This document shows positions 25,055-32,607 of a stretch of 54,273 nucleotides of DNA, in pieces; within the stretch, counting starts at the first letter, position 1, and every line of letters begins with the position of its first letter. This stretch comes from a virus. The notes beneath the pieces were generated by a model, which worked only from the letters and a program-made list of their open reading frames with translations, ran no database searches and was not told where the DNA came from. A program made the position numbers and the translations under genes. The stretch is taken from the IMG/VR virus record IMGVR_UViG_3300043431_000269, positions 1-54,273 of that record. One strand, given 5' to 3'.

Positions 25055-26179
25055 ATGGCAGTCCTTGCCGGGGGAACATCCCTACTGCTGCACATGAACG
25101 GGGCTGACAACGGAGCGACGTTCCCTGACAGCTCACCCACTGCGACCTCGGTCTATCGTTCGGGGAGCGTGGTAACGAAGACCGGTACGTTCAAGTACGG
25201 TGGCGCGTCTGCGTACTTTGATGGGAGCAGCTACTTGTACGGCACCCCATCGGATGCAAGCGCATTCGATTTCGGTCGCTCCGATTTCTCGATTGAGTCC
25301 TGGGTCAACTTCGACTCTCTTTCCGATTCACCCACTTTGCTCAGCATCGGAACATCATCGTCGAACAGGCTTGATGTTTACTGGAGCGGCGGATATTGCA
25401 AAGTCAAAAGCGTCATTGGCGGTACGGCAACTGACGTACTGACTTCAAGCGTTGCATCGAACACGGGCGCTTTCGAGTTCTGGTCGCTCGATATCGTAGG
25501 CGGTGTTGCTACCTTGCGAAAGGACGGGGTGACGGTAGCGTCCATCACCAACGCCGATTATTTCGCACTTGGCAATGGGTGCTGGCCGACTATCGGCTAC
25601 CAGGGTTTAGGCGGGGGTTCGTCTGCAAACTATCTCCGTGGTTTTGTTGACGATCTTCGAATCCTTCGTCTCGTGGCCGCGCATTCAGCAGACTTCACGC
25701 CACCCACGGCGGAACTGCCCATCGCGCCTGGCCGCCCGGTCACGGCCAGCCGGTTTGGCAGCGCCCAGGTTCTCGGCTCCGGGAATCCGAACCGGGTCAG
25801 CACGCCCGCGATCCAAAAGCTCGAACAGGGGTTGATCGATCGCGTGCCGTTTGGCTTGCCGATCACCACGTCAGAACTCGGTTCTCCCGGCTCTGCAGTG
25901 CCGGCCCAGCGCCCGTGGCAGACCAAGGGGCGCGGCCGCGTCGCAGGCACGGTCAAGGAGAAGGCCACGCCATCCAACGTGCCGGTGCATCGCCGCGTGC
26001 GCCTGTATCGGGAATTGGACGGGCAACTGGTTTGCACGGTATGGAGCGACCCGATCACCGGGGCTTACGAGTTCTATGGCGTTCCCCTGGGTGTGAAGTT
26101 CACGGTGATTTCGCACGACTACGCTGGCATTTTCCGAGCCGTCCTGGCCGACAACATCGAAGCGGAGGTCATCCCGTGA
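25055..26179 (+). CDS. LamG-domain tail protein
   Basis: A 374-residue protein. Residues about 8-210 fit a LamG/concanavalin-like domain (SLLLHMNGADNG, SAYFDGSSYLYG, FSIESWVNFDSL, FVDDLRILR). The last 80 residues form a carboxypeptidase-regulatory-like beta domain (GRVAGTVKEKATPSNVPVHRRVRLYRE, then VWSDPITGAYEFYGVPLG), common at the C-terminus of phage receptor-binding or tail proteins. It probably binds surface sugars of the host. It is the second LamG protein in the genome (the first is at 7309). Confidence 0.75.
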   Translation: MAVLAGGTSLLLHMNGADNGATFPDSSPTATSVYRSGSVVTKTGTFKYGGASAYFDGSSYLYGTPSDASAFDFGRSDFSIESWVNFDSLSDSPTLLSIGTSSSNRLDVYWSGGYCKVKSVIGGTATDVLTSSVASNTGAFEFWSLDIVGGVATLRKDGVTVASITNADYFALGNGCWPTIGYQGLGGGSSANYLRGFVDDLRILRLVAAHSADFTPPTAELPIAPGRPVTASRFGSAQVLGSGNPNRVSTPAIQKLEQGLIDRVPFGLPITTSELGSPGSAVPAQRPWQTKGRGRVAGTVKEKATPSNVPVHRRVRLYRELDGQLVCTVWSDPITGAYEFYGVPLGVKFTVISHDYAGIFRAVLADNIEAEVIP

Positions 26180-26568
26180 TAAGCGAATCCACCAGCTCCC
26201 GCGAGGCCGCTCTGGCCGGGCGCCTGACCTTCCTCAATGCGGGCACAGGCACGGCAGCGATCAACATCTACGACGGCACGCGCCCGGCTGACGGCGATGC
26301 GGCAGCGACTGGCACCCTACTGGCGTCGGTGGAGCTGCAGGCGCCGGCCGGCGTTGTTGCTGGCGGCGCTCTGACCCTGGCGTGCGAGCCGGCGAACCTG
26401 ATCCTCGCTTCCGGGGTTGCAACCTGGGCGCGCGTCGTCACTCGCTCCGGCGCCAGCGCGTTCGACATGGATGTTGGCCTGTCCGGCTCTGGCGCGGAAT
26501 GCACGTTGCCGAGCACCACGCTCTACGCGGGCGGCGATGTGACGGTCCTGTCGGCCGTGCTGGGGTAA
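26176..26568 (+). CDS. small tail protein
   Basis: A 130-residue protein starting at GTG 26176 and overlapping the previous stop (GTGA). It is rich in Ala, Gly and Thr with strands such as AAINIYDGTRPADGDAAATG and GDVTVLSAVLG. The same kind of small beta protein often sits near the tail tip in related phages. No motif. Confidence 0.65.
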   Translation: MISESTSSREAALAGRLTFLNAGTGTAAINIYDGTRPADGDAAATGTLLASVELQAPAGVVAGGALTLACEPANLILASGVATWARVVTRSGASAFDMDVGLSGSGAECTLPSTTLYAGGDVTVLSAVLG

Positions 26569-26571
26569 CGG

Positions 26572-28443
26572 GTGGCCGTCGATCTCCAGTTCAACAGCCC
26601 GGCCAGCGGAGACCTAAATCTCGTCTTCGGGCTGTCCGAGGGGCCGGACCCAACGCATGCCGATGCGACGATTGCGGGGGCGTTTCCGGGGCTGGCCGCT
26701 GCGATCTCCGTCGTGCCGAACACCCGGGCCACGATCAGCGGCAGCTTCGCCGGCTTGTCGTGCAGCGCCAGCGCGGTCTATGCGTCGAACGCGGCGCGGC
26801 CAACTGTTGGGCAATCCTCGGCAACCTGGCAGTCCGCTGCCGGCGTGCAGACCGGGCCGCAGCACGACCAGCAATCGCCCAGGCCGGTACCCGCTGGATG
26901 GGACACGTTCTGGCAGCGGACGCTCAGCCTGCCGGCCGGCGTTGACCACTTGCTCCCTGACGTGCTGGCGCCCGCGCGAACCGCAGTCGCATGCGCGCAC
27001 CACGGCGCGGCGGAGATCAGCGCCGGCACAAGCAGCGCCAGCCAGGACGCAGCCCGGGTGCCGCGCTATGCCACCTCCGCGTTCGAGAATGCGCTGAACG
27101 CCGTCAAGTCGGCCGCACGGTTTCGGCACCAAGACGGAGACCGCACGATCCGCGCGCTCTACGTGTCGGATTGGGGTGAAGGTCTGCGGGCAATCGGCTG
27201 GCGCTGGTCGGCTTTCCAGCCGGCGCGGCACCAGCGCGAAGGCTGGGACGGTCGCTATCAGGAGGCCGTGCCGCCACCGGCCGGAATCACCATCCGGCCG
27301 CCCGCGCCATCGGGGCGGGAGCCATGCTACACGCCCGACCCAAACCTGCTGTTCGGCGAGCAGTTCGGCGCCACCACCGATCTCGTGTTCATTTGCGACA
27401 ACTATGTCGCACCCCCGGAGGCGACGGTCGTCGTTCCGGTCAGGAGGGTCTATATCGTGCTCAACTCCGCGTCCCTGGTCCGCATCTCGGACAGCCAGCC
27501 GATCCCCACGCTCTCGCTCTCGCTCTCGCTGGACGCCGACTCGTGGACCTGGGGCTTCAACGCCTCGCTGCCGGCCAGCGCCCAGGCCCTCGTCGAGCCC
27601 GGTGACGGCCCGGTGGAGCTGCTTGCCTCGGTGAACGGCGTGAGCTTCCGGCTGCTGGCCGAGAGCCTGAGCCGCGAGCGCACCTTCGGCCAGGCGTCGA
27701 TTCGCGTCTCCGGCCGTGGCCGCAACGCCATTCTCGACGCGCCCTACGCGCCGACGATGACGTTCCAGAACTCGTCGATGCGGACCGCTGCGCAGTTGGC
27801 CGGCGACGCGCTGACCTTCAACGGCGTGCCGCTGGGCTGGGCGGTCGAGTGGGGTCTGACCGACTGGTCGGTGCCGGCCGGCGCCTTCACCCACTTGGGC
27901 ACCCATATCAGCGCGCTCAACGCCATCGCGCAGGCGGCGGGCGGATACGTGCAGCCGCACCCGACCAGCCAGTCGCTGATCATCCTGCCGCGCTACCCTT
28001 CGGCACCCTGGAGCTGGTCGGGCGTCACGCCGGACTTCGAGCTGCCGTCCGCTGTCACCACGCGCGAGTCGATCCAGTGGGTTGACAAGCCGGTTTACAA
28101 CCGCGTCTTCGTGAGCGGTGAAAGCGTCGGCGTGCTGGGCCAGATCACGCGCGCGGGCACGGCCGGCGACGTGGCGGCGCAAATGGTGACGGACCCGCTG
28201 ATCACCCACGTCGATGCGGCGCGCCAGCGCGGGCTGGCCGTACTCGCAGATACCGGCCGCATCGCCACTGTGGGCCTTAGCCTGCCGGTGCTCGAATCGA
28301 CCGGCGTCATCACCCCGGGCAACTTCGTGCGGTATGTCGATGGCGGCGTGTCGCGGATCGGCATCGTCCGATCGACAGCCGTGTCGGTTGGTGAAAGCGC
28401 CAGGGAAGTCAGCCAGCAGATCGTCTTGGAGACCCACGAATGA
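26572..28443 (+). CDS. tail hub-like protein
   Basis: A 623-residue protein beginning at GTG 26572. The N-terminal third is low-complexity (Ala/Ser/Pro) and then aromatic. Residues about 280-620 look like a baseplate-hub or gp27-like segment: RRVYIVLNSASLVRISDSQPIP, WTWGFNASLPASAQ, RGRNAILDAPYAP, TAAQLAGDALTFNGVPLGW, AIAQAAGGYVQPHPTSQSLIILPRYP. Hub proteins join the tube to the tip and often include modules that help cross the cell wall. The C-terminus ends at the ATGA overlap with the next gene. Confidence 0.65.
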   Translation: MAVDLQFNSPASGDLNLVFGLSEGPDPTHADATIAGAFPGLAAAISVVPNTRATISGSFAGLSCSASAVYASNAARPTVGQSSATWQSAAGVQTGPQHDQQSPRPVPAGWDTFWQRTLSLPAGVDHLLPDVLAPARTAVACAHHGAAEISAGTSSASQDAARVPRYATSAFENALNAVKSAARFRHQDGDRTIRALYVSDWGEGLRAIGWRWSAFQPARHQREGWDGRYQEAVPPPAGITIRPPAPSGREPCYTPDPNLLFGEQFGATTDLVFICDNYVAPPEATVVVPVRRVYIVLNSASLVRISDSQPIPTLSLSLSLDADSWTWGFNASLPASAQALVEPGDGPVELLASVNGVSFRLLAESLSRERTFGQASIRVSGRGRNAILDAPYAPTMTFQNSSMRTAAQLAGDALTFNGVPLGWAVEWGLTDWSVPAGAFTHLGTHISALNAIAQAAGGYVQPHPTSQSLIILPRYPSAPWSWSGVTPDFELPSAVTTRESIQWVDKPVYNRVFVSGESVGVLGQITRAGTAGDVAAQMVTDPLITHVDAARQRGLAVLADTGRIATVGLSLPVLESTGVITPGNFVRYVDGGVSRIGIVRSTAVSVGESAREVSQQIVLETHE

Positions 28444-28664
28444 GCACCAATCCCTACAAGCGCCTGCTGGCGCTGCTCCCCCAGCGCCCGCTGCAGATCG
28501 GAACGGTGCTGTCGATCAGCGGCGGCGTCGTGGTGCTGGAGATGCCTGGCGGCGGCCGGGCGACCGCGCGCGGGGCCGCCTCGGTCGGCCAGCGGGTGTT
28601 CTTTCGGGACGGCAACGTCGAGGGCATCGCGCCGAGCCTGACTCCGGTCAGCGCCGAGGTCTGA
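28440..28664 (+). CDS. small protein at the end of the tail operon
   Basis: A 74-residue basic protein that overlaps the hub gene by 4 bases. It has a compact beta pattern (LQIGTVLSISGGVVVLEMPGGGRATARGAASVGQRVFFRDG), like a small SH3- or OB-type barrel. It may be a tail-tip or spike-related component. It is the last virion gene before a 340-bp non-coding region. Confidence 0.65.
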   Translation: MSTNPYKRLLALLPQRPLQIGTVLSISGGVVVLEMPGGGRATARGAASVGQRVFFRDGNVEGIAPSLTPVSAEV

Positions 28665-29004
28665 GCAATTTCAACCGAAATCCGGTCGATTTACTCCGAA
28701 ATCCACTCCGATATGCGGGGAGTGACGGGGAACCGAGGGGCGCCAAGTCCTTGATCTACAAGCCGATTGCTACCCCTCGGTCCCCCTCGATTTCCCGTAA
28801 ATTGGGGTTCGAATCCCCTACAAGACGCCCGCTATGTATTTGATTACAAAGCGGTTTTAGCTGAAACCGGAGCATCTACTCTGGTTCTACTCCGAAATTA
28901 ACCAGCTAAGTGCCCGGTTGCGGCCGTGGGCCGCAGGTCCAGCGTCGGGCGAAGTTCGTGGCCCTTCCATTAGAGCCGCACTTCGATTCGGTCTCCGGCC
29001 GGCC
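28665..29004. other. non-coding region with attachment-site-like sequence
   Basis: No gene is seen. The region starts with ATTTC-N4-GAAAT (28668-28681) and GATTT-N6-AAATC (28688-28703). It then has an imperfect inverted repeat of GGGGAACCGAGGGG with CCCCTCGGTCCCC. At 28804-28818 lies GGGGTTCGAATCCCC, which looks like the T-arm of a tRNA gene, followed by TACAAGACGCCCGC. This would fit a phage attachment core copied from a tRNA 3' end, and its place after the tail genes and before an excisionase-like gene is the lambda attP position. No full tRNA fold could be built, so the rest of a tRNA is absent. Confidence 0.4.
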
Positions 29005-29199
29005 TCACGCCGCCGTTGACGACCTTTCTACCCATTTGGAGTATTCCTGCATGTCGATATGGATGCGCCCGTCCGGGGCGCGTCGGTACTGCTTGCCTTC
29101 GAGCCAAATCCCGTCTTCGATTTTGCGCCGCACCGCCTTCTCGGTATAGCCGGTGGCGGCGCAAAATCTCGGGATCAAGACGTACCTACAGTCGCTCAC
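29005..29199 (-). CDS. excisionase-like small DNA-binding protein
   Basis: A 64-residue protein starting at GTG 29199, overlapping the previous stop (GTGA). It resembles the DUF1233/Xis-type winged-helix excisionases: CRYVLIPRFCAATGYTEKAVRRKIEDGIW, then LEGKQYRRAPDGRIHIDMQEYSKWVE. In lambda-like phages xis is next to int and attP, and here a tRNA-like site lies 175 bases away. No integrase gene is visible anywhere. It may still direct excision by an integrase outside the window, or act only as a regulator. Confidence 0.65.
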   Translation of the reverse strand: MSDCRYVLIPRFCAATGYTEKAVRRKIEDGIWLEGKQYRRAPDGRIHIDMQEYSKWVERSSTAA

Positions 29200-29399
29200 G
29201 ATTGGTTCAGTCGGCGGCGCTGCTCGCGCTCCCAGCCATCGCGGCACTCGTGGTTGCAGAAGCGCGCCGTGGGATCGACCTGCTCGTCGCAGTAGTGACA
29301 CTTGCCGGACGGCGCGGGGCCTGCCGGCCGCCTGCTGTTGGACAGGTTGGCGAGCATGTCGGACTCGGCGCGGGCTTCGGTGATGTCAGCGTCGTCCAT
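29196..29399 (-). CDS. small zinc-ribbon protein
   Basis: A 67-residue protein with a four-cysteine zinc-ribbon, CHYCDE-x8-FCNHEC, and a helical basic C-terminus (RDGWEREQRRRLNQS). Such proteins are common in phage early arms and may bind nucleic acid or RNA polymerase. It overlaps the next gene (excisionase-like) by its stop codon. Function not assigned. Confidence 0.7.
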   Translation of the reverse strand: MDDADITEARAESDMLANLSNSRRPAGPAPSGKCHYCDEQVDPTARFCNHECRDGWEREQRRRLNQS

Positions 29400-29400
29400 G

Positions 29401-29742
29401 TCATGCCACCTTCTGTTCCAGTTGCTCGATGTCGGCCTTGAGTTCAGCGGCTGCTTCGGCTTGCTTGGCTGCGCGCGCGCGGTCGATCACGTCGCGCACG
29501 TCAGCCCCCGGGGTGCCAATGACGCGCGGGGTCGGGTTCTTCTCGACGACCGCCCAGGCGCTACCGATGCAGGTCAGCGAGAACTCGCCGTTGCCGAGGA
29601 AGTCGAGCCGGGCGGTTTCGAGGTTTTCGTGCAGCTCGTCGTCCGACGATCGCCCAATGTTCATCATCGCCATGAGCATCACACCGCAGATGGCCCCGAC
29701 AAAGAGGCCGATCACGGCGCTCCAGAGAGAAAAGTTGCCCAT
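29401..29742 (-). CDS. membrane-anchored DUF3789-like protein
   Basis: A 113-residue protein. The first 26 residues (NFSLWSAVIGLFVGAICGVMLMAMM) form a membrane segment with glycines, like DUF3789 proteins of phages. The rest is soluble with a C-terminal coiled coil (ARAAKQAEAAAELKADIEQLEQ). It probably sits on the inner membrane facing the cytoplasm. Its role in phage biology is unknown. Confidence 0.65.
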   Translation of the reverse strand: MGNFSLWSAVIGLFVGAICGVMLMAMMNIGRSSDDELHENLETARLDFLGNGEFSLTCIGSAWAVVEKNPTPRVIGTPGADVRDVIDRARAAKQAEAAAELKADIEQLEQKVA

Positions 29743-29747
29743 GATGT

Positions 29748-30359
29748 TCAGACCTCACCGCGTTCTTTGAGCACCGCCATGCCGGCGTACACGATCGCGC
29801 CGAGCACTTCGGTGATGAAGGCGTCACCTTGGCGCAGGCTCGCCGCTTCTTCGAGCTTCTTGGCCGACTGGCCGGTCAGGAAGCCGCGCCCGTGCAGGCG
29901 CGCGTAGTGCGCCCAGGGCTGCTCGGTGAACGGCGCCACGGCGCCGCCGTGGCGCTTGCCCTTGCCATACATGGCCTGCTCGATCGCATCCATGAAGACA
30001 GCGTGCAGGGGATGGCCGGAAGGGCTGTCGGCGACAGCATCCTGGACCCAGCACTGGCCGTCGAAACGGAATCCCAGGCCGTTCAGCGTTTCCACGGCCA
30101 GCGCCTCGGCGTCAACCTTCGCGGGGGACAGGCTGACCAGCTCGATCAGATCGTGCAGCTCGTTCCGGCAGACGCGACCGGGGTCGGCTTTGCCGTCGCC
30201 GTCAACTTCGTAAACCCAGCTTTCGCGGATTCCGTCATCGACCTTGACCGAGAACTGTTTGGTGAAACCAGCCCACATCCAGGCTTGCACCGTCCCGTAC
30301 ACGCCACTGCGCATCTTCCACGTCTGACCCACTTGTATCTCTTGGTTGCCTACTGCCAT
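29748..30359 (-). CDS. hypothetical early protein
   Basis: A 203-residue protein. The N-terminal part has a small beta domain (IQVGQTWKMRSGVYGTVQAWMW...), and the C-terminal half is helical with AFMDAIEQAMYGKGKRHGG-like and SAKKLEEAASLRQGDAFITEVLGAIVYAGMAVLKERG segments. No catalytic motif recognised. It is the last gene before the helicase-leading part of the minus operon, separated by an operator-like repeat. Confidence 0.65.
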   Translation of the reverse strand: MAVGNQEIQVGQTWKMRSGVYGTVQAWMWAGFTKQFSVKVDDGIRESWVYEVDGDGKADPGRVCRNELHDLIELVSLSPAKVDAEALAVETLNGLGFRFDGQCWVQDAVADSPSGHPLHAVFMDAIEQAMYGKGKRHGGAVAPFTEQPWAHYARLHGRGFLTGQSAKKLEEAASLRQGDAFITEVLGAIVYAGMAVLKERGEV

Positions 30360-30394
30360 CTACCTCTCCTGTTGCTGGTTGGGATGGCTTATTG

Positions 30395-30418
30395 TTTCGC
30401 AACTGCTAAATTTTAGCA
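30395..30418. promoter_or_regulatory. operator-like repeat between the helicase and 203-residue genes
   Basis: The 96-base gap holds TTTCGCAA (30395-30402), the same half-site as in the immunity-region operator (44935-44942), followed by a near palindrome TGCTAAA-T-TTTAGCA (30404-30418). It could bind the repressor or another dimer, or form a short RNA hairpin. It lacks a U-tract long enough for a terminator. Confidence 0.4.
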
Positions 30419-30455
30419 AGTGGTTTTTGTCGAGGAACGCAACATTTTTGCGAGC

Positions 30456-31883
30456 TTACCGCTGGGACTTCATAGCCGCCTTGAGCGAGTCCTGCACGCT
30501 CATTTTGTGCTTCAGGCGCGGCAGGACCGAGTGTTCCTCGATCGTGTCCCTGGCGACGATCCGGTAGCGAAAAACCGAGCGGTTGTAGCCCGATTGAAGC
30601 TGTCGGGTCGGACCCAGGCGCTCGATGACCTGCTCGTCGTATTCGAGGTTGAAGCCGCTGGCGAAGTCCACGAGGATGCGCCCACCGTGCTGCAGGGAGA
30701 GGCCGTGACCGGCGCTCTGCGGGTGGCAGACCAGCATCTTGATCTGCCCGGTGTTCCACTGGTCCTCGGTGCGCGGATTCGTGTCGAGGAAGCGCGCTTT
30801 CGGGAATGCCTTGAGGATGCGCTGCAGATCGGATTGGAACTGGTAGGTGACGAGCAGGTTCTCGCCGTTGGTTTCCTCTACGATCGACTTCAGTGCCTCG
30901 ATCTTCTCGTCGTGTACGGCCTCCCAGGCTTTGCTGTCGGTGTCGTGGATCACGGCGCCATGCGCGATCTGCAGGCACTTGTTCAACTTGGCGCCAGCAT
31001 TGAACACCTCCACCGGGATACCCTGGCCCACGAGCGTGAACAGCTCCTTCTCCATCTCGCGGTACTTCTTGCGAGCTGGCGCTGGAAGATCGACCATGAT
31101 GTGCCGCTCGATCACGTCCTCGATTGGGAACCAGTCGCGTGCATCGACGGTGATGCTGGTCTGCGCGAGTAGGGCCTCAACCTCGCGCTGGGCGAACGGC
31201 AGCGGCTCAATCTGCGAGTAGCCGTCGCCGCCAGGGACTGCGCGGAACCAGCGGTTCGTGAACGCAGTGAACGACGATCCCAGGCGCAGCCCGGCGTCCA
31301 CGAACCACTGCTGGCCCCAGCAGTCAACGATTCCGTTGGGCGCCGGGGAGCCGGTCAAGTTGATCCAGTTCTTGACCTTAGTGTGCGCCACGCGCGCCAG
31401 CAGCTTGGCGCGGCCGGCGCCCTGGCCGGTGATGTATTGCTTGCCCTTGCTGCTCGTCTGGATTGAGATTCGCAGACCCTTGAGGCGCGTTGACTCGTCT
31501 GCAAAAACAGTGTCGAACGGCCATTCTTCCCCGTACTGATCCATCAACCACTCGATGTTGTCGTAGTTGATCGACAGAATATCGGGCGTGGATCGAAGTG
31601 CGGCCAGGCGCTGATCTGGCGTGCCGATAGCGGCCGCCACGCGCAGGTGGCCGAAGCTCTCGGCCCACTTCTCGCGCTCGCGCGGCCAGGCCGACAGCGC
31701 CACGCGCTTGGGTGCCAAGACCAGCGCGCGCTTGGCCTCGCCCATCATGCGCTTGGCGTCGAAGATCGAGTAGGCCGCTGCGGTCTTGCCCATCCCGGGC
31801 GAAGCGAAGACGTTGCAGCGGTCGTGATTGAGCGCGAAGTGTTCGATCAGGCGTTGGTATTCGCGCGCGGTGAAACAGCTCAC
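30456..31883 (-). CDS. SF2/SNF2-like DNA helicase
   Basis: A 475-residue helicase with Walker A ASPGMGKT (about residues 27-34), a DExx box in VFADESTRLKG (about residues 126-136) and C-terminal helicase motifs (GHGLSLQHGGRILVDF, QVIERLGPTRQ, then YRIVARDTIEEHSVL). These match the phage-type SNF2 helicases that sit in replication cassettes with VRR-NUC, a polymerase, DUF2815 and DUF2800. It likely unwinds or remodels DNA at forks or during recombination. Its start overlaps the next gene's stop, consistent with one operon. Confidence 0.9.
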   Translation of the reverse strand: MSCFTAREYQRLIEHFALNHDRCNVFASPGMGKTAAAYSIFDAKRMMGEAKRALVLAPKRVALSAWPREREKWAESFGHLRVAAAIGTPDQRLAALRSTPDILSINYDNIEWLMDQYGEEWPFDTVFADESTRLKGLRISIQTSSKGKQYITGQGAGRAKLLARVAHTKVKNWINLTGSPAPNGIVDCWGQQWFVDAGLRLGSSFTAFTNRWFRAVPGGDGYSQIEPLPFAQREVEALLAQTSITVDARDWFPIEDVIERHIMVDLPAPARKKYREMEKELFTLVGQGIPVEVFNAGAKLNKCLQIAHGAVIHDTDSKAWEAVHDEKIEALKSIVEETNGENLLVTYQFQSDLQRILKAFPKARFLDTNPRTEDQWNTGQIKMLVCHPQSAGHGLSLQHGGRILVDFASGFNLEYDEQVIERLGPTRQLQSGYNRSVFRYRIVARDTIEEHSVLPRLKHKMSVQDSLKAAMKSQR

Positions 31884-32320
31884 ACGAAGTCCGTGAGATT
31901 CGGCTTGAAGTAGAGCGGCCCCTTGGCAATCTTGCCGTTGGCATCGAAGACCGGCTTGCCGTCAGCGTCGAACTTCGACCAGTTGCTCGCGTTGACCTCG
32001 CACAGCGCGCCGTCCGCGTCCATGCCGTGCATGTGCGCGCAGCCGGCCGCCGTCACGATCTGGTCGCACACCGAGTCGATGAACTCGACCCGGTTGGTCA
32101 CTTCGACCGCGAGGTTCATCGACTTCAGGCCGTTGGCGAGCGACGACACGGCGCGCAGCGCCTCGTCCAGAGCCAGGCGGCTCTCGCGGTCAGTGCCGCG
32201 CAGCGCCTCCAACATCTCGGCGACTTCTTCGAGATGCACACCAAGCTGGACGTTGCGGTTCCTGTTGGACGGCTCGGGCACGGCACGCTTGAACCAGAGT
32301 TGAATCAGGGAGATGGTCAC
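31880..32320 (-). CDS. MazG-like NTP pyrophosphohydrolase family protein
   Basis: A 146-residue protein. The N-terminal helix carries HLEEVAEMLEALRG (about residues 28-41), which fits the EEXXE metal-binding motif of MazG-like pyrophosphohydrolases. The rest includes GKIAKGPLYFKPNLTDFV-like segments. It may hydrolyse nucleoside triphosphates and affect nucleotide pools or the alarmone response. Only one EXXE-type helix is evident, so activity is uncertain. It is coupled to the nuclease and helicase genes in the replication operon. Confidence 0.65.
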   Translation of the reverse strand: MTISLIQLWFKRAVPEPSNRNRNVQLGVHLEEVAEMLEALRGTDRESRLALDEALRAVSSLANGLKSMNLAVEVTNRVEFIDSVCDQIVTAAGCAHMHGMDADGALCEVNASNWSKFDADGKPVFDANGKIAKGPLYFKPNLTDFV

Positions 32321-32607
32321 GGTTTACCTTTCGGTTTTGGGGGAAGAATTCGGTCGATGTCGGCGAACGTGGCGACGACATGCACCTCGAAGCCGGCCGC
32401 GCGCAGCCGCTCGTGCTCGCGCGCCTGGTGGGGCTCTGGCACCTCGCCGGGCCGCTTGCACTCGACCAGCATGTGCCGGCCTGGCAGCAGGATCAGGTCA
32501 TCGTTGGCGGCGCGCCGGCCGATCCACTTCAGGCGCCGATAGTCGCCGCCGAGTTCCTTGGCTCGGCGGTGCAGGTACGCCTCGATCTGGCTCTCTCGGA
32601 TCGTCAT
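32317..32607 (-). CDS. VRR-NUC nuclease
   Basis: A 96-residue protein with the core of a VRR-NUC (PD-(D/E)XK) nuclease: ESQIEAYLHRRAKELG, RRAANDDLILLPGRHMLVECKRPGE (active Asp, then Glu-Cys-Lys) and HQAREHERLRAAGFEVHVVAT. In phages this small single-domain nuclease is usually next to the polymerase and SNF2-helicase genes. It probably cuts branched or flap DNA during replication. The overlap with the polymerase start is 4 bases. Confidence 0.88.
   Translation of the reverse strand: MTIRESQIEAYLHRRAKELGGDYRRLKWIGRRAANDDLILLPGRHMLVECKRPGEVPEPHQAREHERLRAAGFEVHVVATFADIDRILPPKPKGKP

Noticed and set aside
28730-28830. Complete tRNA gene
   Set aside because: Only a T-arm-like piece is present; no acceptor, D-arm or anticodon arm pairs could be built around it.
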